Made by a program: the position numbers and the translations under genes. A stretch of DNA of 64,000 bases from Phymatolithon calcareum (taxonomy: Eukaryota > Rhodophyta > Florideophyceae > Hapalidiales): the NCBI GenBank assembly GCA_977006965.1, contig OZ345367.1, positions 1,860,001-1,924,000 of the forward strand. The letters are read 5' to 3'. The notes under the pieces are model-generated. The model was not told where the DNA came from. It saw nothing but the letters and a program-made list of their open reading frames with translations, and did no database searches. Shown here one piece after another: positions 57,589 to 64,000 of this stretch (positions are counted from its first letter, which is position 1; each line of letters opens with the position of its first letter).

Positions 57589-58440
57589 TTGAGCTCTGTA
57601 ATGTATACATCACCTCTGGCCGACGACCTCTTTTTGACTTTGCTGAGACACTGGCCCTTTGGAAAGACGGTAAACGAAGTTTTATCTATGGTACAGTGCA
57701 TCTTAGGCCTGCACAAAAGTGCTGACCACGCCTGCTTTGGCGCAAAGAAACTAATACTCCATGCCGATAACTGTGCTTGTCAGAATAAGAACCTGTACGT
57801 TCTGTTGTTCTTGGCCCTGTGGGCCATTCTAGGAATTGAGGATGAAATTTCTTTCCATTTCCTGGTGGCCGGTAATACAAAGAATGTATGCGATGGGGCC
57901 TTCGGACATGTTAAAAGGAAATTCAGAGGAGAGGATGTGAAATTTCCAAGTACGAAGATGACGATCATCAAATCCAGCGCCGCCAATACTACCTACGTGA
58001 TAGCGGGACAAATTAAATGGCTGCTCTTGAAGGAATTTTTTGAGTACATACTTCAAAATCCCAACTACACTGAAGATTACGAGGTATCACGTCTTCTATT
58101 TCCACTCCAAGAGCACGGGGTACTGTACGCAAAATCGCTCTCTACGGCTAAGGATACTGAGTCTTTCCTGTTGCTTAAACAAGAGGACCAGAGCGCTATT
58201 GGAATCAGTAAGCTCCGCAATGTTCATCTTGATGCTTCTTTCCAGCAGAAATGGAAACCTTTGAGCGAAGTACCTTCACGAAAAGAAGAAAGCAGGAAAG
58301 TATTTCTGATGAGAAACGTCGTCCAACGATACTATAGCGACGACAAGTCTTTCGCGACGAATTACTTTGACACGGGGGAGGATGTGAACGAGGTCGAACA
58401 GCTTGCTTCAGCTTATGATAGCGTTAGACTGGCATGTTGA
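57589..58440 (+). CDS. DUF7869-like transposon protein, copy B
   Basis: A 283-codon ORF with RHWPFGKTVNEVLSMVQCIL, LHADNCACQNKNLYV, FLVAGNTKNVCDGAFGHVKR, IKWLLLKEFFEYILQ and a C-terminal basic region (FQQKWKPLSEVPSRKEESRK), ending TGA 58438-58440. Compared with copy A, two conserved positions are degraded (GQNKN to CQNKN, GHTK to GNTK), so it may be inactive despite the open frame. The N-terminus is incomplete: similarity to copy A continues upstream of the ATG. A poly(A)-like stretch of A and T follows. Confidence 0.6.
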   Translation: MSSVMYTSPLADDLFLTLLRHWPFGKTVNEVLSMVQCILGLHKSADHACFGAKKLILHADNCACQNKNLYVLLFLALWAILGIEDEISFHFLVAGNTKNVCDGAFGHVKRKFRGEDVKFPSTKMTIIKSSAANTTYVIAGQIKWLLLKEFFEYILQNPNYTEDYEVSRLLFPLQEHGVLYAKSLSTAKDTESFLLLKQEDQSAIGISKLRNVHLDASFQQKWKPLSEVPSRKEESRKVFLMRNVVQRYYSDDKSFATNYFDTGEDVNEVEQLASAYDSVRLAC

Positions 58441-58483
58441 AAAAAATTAAAATTTGATATTTAGTTGAAAGTAAAAACTCATT

Positions 58484-59637
58484 ACCCGATTACAAAATAA
58501 ATCTGCTCACAAGATCAGTCTCACAGTAAACGAATAAATTCACTTTTTCATAAAAATTTGGAATTTTTTCGCTCAATTTCTCCGTTTTACGGAAAGCGTC
58601 GTAGTGATCTCTTTAAGTGGACAGTTACGCATGTCGTCCTCCACAGTGTCCCCGTGTAGACAGCAATAAGGGATAAAGTATAATGTGGAAATCCTACTCT
58701 CTCCCTTATATTCGTAATTAAGTGGATTTTGTTTAGAAGGTACCGTGTGTCCCAATTGAAGGCAAGTCGGCACCTTTCTTGCATATCTACTTTATCGTCC
58801 ATTGTTTTTCTTATTGGTTCTTGGTCTTGCTTTTTTATTCATCGTTACTGCTTGTCTCTTCTTTGATACCTGCTTTTCTTTGATTCATGCTTTTTCCTGT
58901 CCCTGATATTCGTGACCTGTTATAGAGCAATCCAATGTAGTAGACCAGATAAACCAAGACAAGCACAATGGGGAAGAGTTTTGTCAGTCTTGCATCATCA
59001 TCGTTTCTGCATTGTGCAGTCAGCAGTCTGAAACGAGCGGCGGGCAGATCTTCCATTGTCCAGAATAGACGCTTCAGGGCCCTTTCTGGAGTCACACCTT
59101 GGGTTTATGCCATTGTATCGAATGAAAAAGGTAACTAAATGCCGGCTCAATCCAGTGCTCGCCATTTGCTCTGGGCACTCTTGTTTTTAAAAGCCTATGC
59201 ATCCGAGCATCACAATACTGCTTTTAAAAGACATTCAGGAAGTGGTGATGGATTTTTGTACATCTAATTACTGATTGAAAATCGTAAGTACTCTCCAATT
59301 GAAATTACTTGCCCTGGTCTCTTCTTGAGGCACAATTTTCTTTTACTCACTGACAATGAAGATAAAATTGGAGAAGAGGCTTTTGAATATGCGTTGCATG
59401 GTTTCCGCCGACGACATGGACTGTTGAATTTTTGAGCGATCCTCCTGTAGCTCGAAGTAATTCTCCCACAAGTTCAAAGGTCCTGGAGTTTCCTACGAAA
59501 TTGTACTTTGTATCTCTACTGACTTTATTGTTTAGGTGCATGGACTTTTCACTGTGAGAATTACCCTGATTTAAACATTTTTCGAATGAAAATGAAAAAG
59601 GAACTTCTGTCACGCGAGAATGTTACTGAGATCGTTG
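58484..59637. other. AT-rich conserved stretch of block B, no supported gene
   Basis: Collinear with 28067-29225. Short minus-strand ORFs are shared between copies (58835-59095; 59347-59613 with 28853-29128), but without motifs. Confidence 0.4.
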
Positions 59638-59806
59638 CTGTAATGATCAGCGCTGTGAGTACACTTCTGGAGCAACTGGCTTCGTTCCCAATCGACTTCA
59701 TGCGATCTTCAGGGCCGGAGATGAAACTGTGAACAGAAGACTAAAGCAGTTCGGTGCTATAGGTCAGCCGTTCCGTCGTGATATGAAGCGTCATTCCGTC
59801 TGCTTG
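59638..59806 (+). other. copy-B-specific 169-bp segment with coding character
   Basis: Absent from block A between GATCG and TTGCAAGCAG. An open frame without ATG (59630-59860) reads GFVPNRLHAIFRAGDETVNR and RDMKRHSVCLQAVANLMQID, continuing past the segment into shared sequence. It could be an exon lost from copy A. Confidence 0.35.
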
Positions 59807-59864
59807 CAAGCAGTTGCTAATTTGATGCAGATTGATACAAGAGGAAAACCCTTTGTTTAAAATT

Positions 59865-60884
59865 GAGGAAATTCGCTAAATGCCCACCAAAAGCTGTAAA
59901 AGTACGCTAAATATCCACCCCTAGCCAAAGCTACTAATCACCCATAGCAAAATATACTATCATACTCACCCTAGCCGCCCCTACTACTCATCCGTTTCTC
60001 AGAGCACTCTATGCGACAGTGAAATTTGTTGCGAACGCTACTCTCTCTGGTTTAACTCTTCGTCGCAACTATTGATAGCATCTCCGTCATCGAAGGGGGT
60101 GAGGTCGATGATCATGGACTGAGCCGCTTTGTCGACGTGCTTTCGCTTCGCCTCCATGAGGTTGTGGATGTTGGGCCTACCACATGTCTGTGAGAAGTAA
60201 CCGGTGCGTCCACGCGAGGAGCAGTGACGGGCCCTCATTTCTGACGAAACGTAAGGCTTCTTGCGCTTACGGCCCGGCTTAGCGACAAGTTCTAATGTCA
60301 CCAAATCTTCCGGTACTAGCTGGTCACCAGTAACTGCAACACGCGTGGTGCTGCCCTCGTGTTGCTAAGCCCAAGTAGCTCAGTCTTGAACTGGCGCTTC
60401 CTTGACGGGCCTCCAACACAGCTGTGTCCGATTGACTTGGTGATCCTGACACCCCCGGCGCCTGGCAGCGCGCTGACGTTCACGCAGAAGGTGCAAGCTG
60501 TGCACGGGCTACAGATGAGTGTCAGACGCTGCTTGTCGCGCTTCTCCACGAAGTGTGCCTTCCCTATTGACGCGTTGTGGGAGATCGCGAGGTTAACAAC
60601 ATCGTCGAAGCTTGATCCAAAGAAGTCGCTCACCTGTAGCACGAGCTTCTTCATATTCATGGTTTCAATGTGAGTAGTGCGGGAGCGCTGTGCGTTGAGC
60701 TGGTCAGATAAATTCGAGTATGTGCACAAAAGTTGGATCAAGGGGAAGTAGCAGCCACGTCCCTTTTTTCCCTCCAAAAAACGCTATTGTCAGCACTCCA
60801 CGTAACGGATGAGTAGTAGTTTTGCCTTGGTTGGATGTTTAGCGTACTTTCACCACTTTTGGTGGGCATTTAGCGAATTTCCTC
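59865..60884 (-). mobile_element. MULE deletion derivative with perfect 10-bp target duplication
   Basis: The ends are GAGGAAATTCGCTAAATGCC and its inverted partner GGCATTTAGCGAATTTCCTC. GTTTAAAATT is duplicated at 59855-59864 and 60885-60894. The element is 1020 bp. Confidence 0.9.
60038..60777 (-). pseudogene. internally deleted MULE transposase
   Basis: The N-terminal region (60777-60316: LVLQVSDFFGSSFDDVVNLA, CTACTFCVNVSALPG) is followed directly by the zinc-knuckle tail (60304-60038: ARHCSSRGRTGYFSQTCGRP), in which the second Cys has become Arg. The catalytic domain and SWIM finger are missing. The protein could at most bind element ends. Confidence 0.6.
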
Positions 60885-60894
60885 GTTTAAAATT

Positions 60895-61418
60895 GTTCGA
60901 TATTTTGAGCCTTAAATTGCTATCATAGTTAATTTGTTTTTTAAACGCGGGCAAACACGAGCTGCTTTCACGTCACTGACGTAAGAAAATGTGAACTTGG
61001 ACCGATAAATATTTCATAATTCACTTAGAATTGAGCATTTTCTGAGGTCAAATTGCTTGCATTCACACTGAGTTCTATTGGCCAGACGATTTTCCGAATC
61101 CGATTAACCTATAACTTGTAAAACCGGACCGATTAACCTATAACTTGTAAAACCGGATACAGGAAAAATAAGCTGGAAGCATAAATTCGATTGTTTACTT
61201 TGATGTGAGGAGGATTTTACAAGTTGTAAATCACTCCATTTTTCCGCGGAGAGTAGCACAAAATAAGTCGGATTTTGTAAAAACTTAGATTACTTCACTA
61301 GAAGTTGAAGAGGAAAAAATAAATTTTTCTGACTAAATTTTCGCCAAGACGTTAGAACAAAATAAGTTTTTTCCTAATAGTTTGAGGACGTGAACAGAAA
61401 ATTACAGCAGTCAGACTG
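60895..61418. other. AT-rich shared stretch with a 29-bp tandem duplication
   Basis: Bases 61101-61129 and 61130-61158 repeat CGATTAACCTATAACTTGTA plus 9 more bases; block A has one unit. No gene is seen. Confidence 0.5.
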
Positions 61419-61855
61419 GTGTCGATGCACTGCAATGAAAGCACAGGCGACTCGGCCATTCGCGTGAGTTTTCGCGTCTTATCGTCTTATTTGTCTGTAT
61501 TCTTTTCTGTTTCTCACTTTATTGTTTTGTTGTTCTATGCTTTTGTGAGTGTCCAACCTTTGGACTTATTTACGTATTACGTTGTCAGTGCATTCGGTAA
61601 TCATTGGGAGTATCAGTACAAGGTGAAGCAGTATATTAGTATTCTCTAATGCCACCGATAGTAAAAGGGTAACGAATTGAACCAACCCAGAAGTACTCGA
61701 GTGTTTCCTGGAACTTCGCTGAGGCCTACCTTGTGATAAAGTAGTGAACACGTTGTTCGTGTATCAGGGATGATCCTTCGACGAGCTGAGAAGCTCTAGC
61801 TCGAAGACTGCTATCAGTTCAATTCCCAAGATCACTTTCTATTTTCGATTCTGTT

Positions 61856-62203
61856 TTGATCGACAACGTGGACCGCCTTGTCATCGTTTCGGTTCGTTGT
61901 GGTCCAGTAAACATCCTTATCCCGGCTTACGGTGCATATCTCATTCAGTTTGAAATCTTCCCAAAAAAGCGATTATCAAAATTTGATGAACACAGACTAT
62001 GTGCACCGTTTTACGAATTTTGGGAACGAAGCGAATCCCATTTTTTCCATAATCCTTGTAGAAGATTCGTTCGAAACTTCCGCGACTCTCTCTTAAATTT
62101 AGAGATATTCTATGGTATGGACGCTGGCAGAAATGGCTACAGAATTGTGATATGTGAAGATTCGTGCGCGGTGGGCTGTTTCTTCTGTTGTGAAAGAAAA
62201 TAA
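61856..62203 (+). CDS. conserved ORF of the block, copy B
   Basis: A 115-codon ORF: VDRLVIVSVRCGPVNILIPA, KFDEHRLCAPFYEFWERSES, NPCRRFVRNFRDS and a Cys-rich end (CEDSCAVGCFFCC). It aligns with 30437-30733 with mostly conservative changes and a frame-keeping indel. The family is unknown. An upstream shared stretch (61419-61649) has a GTGAGT donor-like site, so this may be a later exon. Confidence 0.4.
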   Translation: MIDNVDRLVIVSVRCGPVNILIPAYGAYLIQFEIFPKKRLSKFDEHRLCAPFYEFWERSESHFFHNPCRRFVRNFRDSLLNLEIFYGMDAGRNGYRIVICEDSCAVGCFFCCERK

Positions 62204-62239
62204 ATCAAGAAAGATGAGAGAGCGCAAGGCTGGACAAGA

Positions 62240-62514
62240 AGAAGAAGAATGGTAGATTTTTATTTAAAAGTTACCACCGCATCTGCTAACGCTTAGGACA
62301 ACTTTCCTAGTGCCAAGAGGTTTTGGCTGGATTCTGTTTATGGAATTTCTTTTTTTATTGGTATAGCACGATTCAGTGGGGTACCAAAACCCACCTCTGG
62401 TCTCCTTCGGGACCTCGAGGGGGAGAAGTACTCCCCTGTCCTGTGGCACGCTGTGATTTCAGGTTGCGAGCAGCCCTTACTTGTCCACAACCTGAAACAT
62501 GATTTGGAGTTCGT
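62240..62514 (-). mobile_element. SINE-like retroposon, 5'-truncated, 275 bp
   Basis: A 16-bp duplication GCAAGGCTGGACAAGA lies at 62224-62239 and 62515-62530; block A has it once at 30810-30825. The AGAAGAAGAA at the left edge is the CTT tail of a minus-strand copy. The sequence matches the tail-proximal part of 38258-38734. Confidence 0.8.
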
Positions 62515-63080
62515 GCAAGGCTGGACAAGAGAGAGCGACTGTATTGCGGAATTTGAGGTGAGGCGCGTAGCCCGCGGAATGTTGTGGAACTTTCCACGAC
62601 TCATAACATCTAAACGTCTACCTTTGATTTCAACATGGTACACTATTGAGGGGTTCATGATGAGCACATTGAATTTTTCCTGTTTCTGCATTTCCCTGCG
62701 AGAATCTGGGACAAAAGCAGATTCTCGCGAAATGACCCTCAATCGAGATGAGTGCAAGGTATATAGTCACAACCCGTGCAGTATGATAGAATTGAGAGCA
62801 ACAATGCATAGGGAATTTTACAGCACGCAATAATAGTTGCGCAAATTCTGCTGAGGGCTATCCGTCGCTCCCCTCGGCAGCGAGGCAGGGCCATCATTTT
62901 TTGTATCACCAACTCGGCTACCTCCGGTTTGGTGGCACTCGGGAAAACTACAGGTTCTGTTCTTACCCTGCAGCGTTATAAAAAAGCGTTTTCGCAATGC
63001 ACTACTACTAGAGGTCATATAGTAAATTCGACATACACAAACTGCGGGATATTGGAGTCAATGTTCGAGGCTTTCAGCCT

Positions 63081-63821
63081 GTGACAAGCATTAGAATCTT
63101 CAAGTCGCTTATTTTGCCAAAGTGGGAGTATGCACTCCACGTTACGCCACGGACAAAGCGATTACAATCAGCAATCGAATCTGCAGAAGGTTTATTATTC
63201 AAGAATGTTTTTGGGACGTATGCTCAGCACCGCCATCGTAGAATGGGAGTTCTGTGCCGACTAGAACCACCAGCCATGAGGAGAAGATACCCAGCAGAAA
63301 GGTTTTCTGCGAGTCTAGTGAGACAAAAGAAGCGCCTCGATGAGGCAGACGAGTATTGTGGGAGAGATGAAGACATTAAGGAGGAAACCAAGGACATAGA
63401 ATGCCTCAAGAAATATGAAGATCTGCAGCAAGCTCTCGATAAAGCGGAGGAGGGCTCAGTCTCAAAGAAAGGCCGACGAAAAGAAATAATTGAGTTATGG
63501 GCAAAGGAAGAAGAGGGAAGATCGCTCGAGATACCAACTGATTCGAACAATCTACCGGTGGTTCTCCACGTAAGAGAAAGGTCGACACGGTTGCGATGCC
63601 TCCGGCTGATATTCAACAGAGCACCTCTTTGGAGAAAATCAGTACTAGGTGCATACTTTGTTTTCACAGCCGTGATTGAGCTGGTCGCGCTCCAACGCAT
63701 TCTATCTTCATCGAAGATTAGTCCTGAAATTGAATATGAATGTAAGCGACTCACTAGAGCACTTGTTGGGAGAGAAATACGATTCAAGGATATACTGAAA
63801 AGTCAAACTACGTTAGCTTAG
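63081..63821 (+). pseudogene. LINE ORF2 C-terminal fragment
   Basis: The open frame from about 63030 reads IHKLRDIGVNVRGFQPVTSI and LILPKWEYALHVTPRTKRLQ, matching YQLRSLGVTARGLSPLKAI and LIQPRWEYAMHQTP of the LINE at 45.4 kb. A Glu/Lys-rich helix follows (ECLKKYEDLQQALDKAEEGS). No RT catalytic motif is present. It comes from a related but distinct subfamily. Confidence 0.65.
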
Positions 63822-63870
63822 AAAATCGTGCGAAAGCGGCCCTGTTACTCTTGTAGAGAGGCCTGAGGCG

Positions 63871-63919
63871 TTTATTTAAAAGCTCCCGAGGCCTGAGGCC
63901 TCGGGAGCTTTTAAATAAA
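63871..63919. repeat. perfect palindrome, 24-bp arms, 1-bp centre
   Basis: Arms read AAGCTCCCGAGGCCT and inverted AGGCCTCGGGAGCTT, extended by 9 more paired A/T bases on each side. It sits at the 3' end of the truncated LINE. Confidence 0.9.
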
Positions 63920-64000
63920 TTAACAAATATCCCCAAGGGGCTGAACAATCTCGAATGCAAAGTTGAAGAGTACCGTCCGGAATCAAGTAGTACGCTAGCC

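Larger units (their letters stand above)
48219..63027 (+). repeat. large duplicated block, copy B
   Basis: Collinear with 19974-32262. Copy B alone carries the TIR element at 51003-51778, the hAT element at 52134-53409, the MULE derivative at 59865-60884, a 169-bp segment at 59638-59806, a 29-bp tandem duplication at 61101-61158 and the SINE at 62240-62514. A truncated LINE (from 63028) ends the shared stretch, so the true right end is not visible. Confidence 0.8.
63028..63925 (+). mobile_element. 5'-truncated LINE
   Basis: The sequence joins block-B DNA abruptly at 63028. It codes for the C-terminal part of a LINE ORF2 and ends with CTGAGGCGTTTATTTAAAAG, similar to the 3' end at 46398-46415 of the full LINE, followed by a perfect palindrome. 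Confidence 0.65.

Overview
The window reads as nuclear DNA of a photosynthetic eukaryote dominated by transposable elements. Evidence for a plastid-bearing host is a PAP/fibrillin-type plastid lipid-associated protein gene at 46.5-47.15 kb with a transit-like N-terminus. Evidence for a eukaryote is short GT-AG introns, LINE, SINE, MULE, hAT, pogo and piggyBac elements, and a formate-tetrahydrofolate ligase pseudogene. My best guess is a multicellular red alga (Chondrus-like); this is inference from overall character only. Nearly every recognisable gene carries stops or frameshifts, and only a handful of stretches look like host genes.

Layout. 0.1-2.7 kb: a DUF7869-type transposon protein. 2.7-3.7 kb: a decayed unrecognised gene. 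4.1-5.8 kb: a decayed LINE. 6502-11413: a complete piggyBac-like element whose transposase carries SAP and YqaJ-type nuclease domains between its second and third catalytic aspartates, interrupted by a nested 612-bp MITE. 12.9-14.7 kb: a TIR element with palindromic termini. 15.2-18.8 kb: a broken Plavaka/CACTA-like transposase. 19974-32262 (block A) and 48219-63027 (block B): two direct copies of one large unit holding a MULE, a spliced minus-strand gene, a DUF7869-like ORF, a long hairpin, a CGAAAG-rich array and other conserved ORFs. 32.7-34.5 kb: a membrane-protein ORF with two in-frame TAA codons. 35.05-35.7 kb: the formate-tetrahydrofolate ligase relic. 38-40.3 kb: a SINE nested in LINE debris and a small hAT-like element. 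41938-46434: an almost full-length LINE landing about 75 bp upstream of the fibrillin gene. The window ends in a 5'-truncated LINE with a perfect palindrome.

How the parts relate. Blocks A and B diverged after duplication, and each provides the empty or near-empty site for insertions in the other (pogo, hAT, MULE, SINE and another retroposon), so several target-site duplications and element ends can be read directly. Several independent nonsense codons sit where paralogy or family alignment predicts CGA (Arg), which points to CpG-to-TpG decay. The most noteworthy find is the piggyBac-like transposase with an embedded SAP-YqaJ module.
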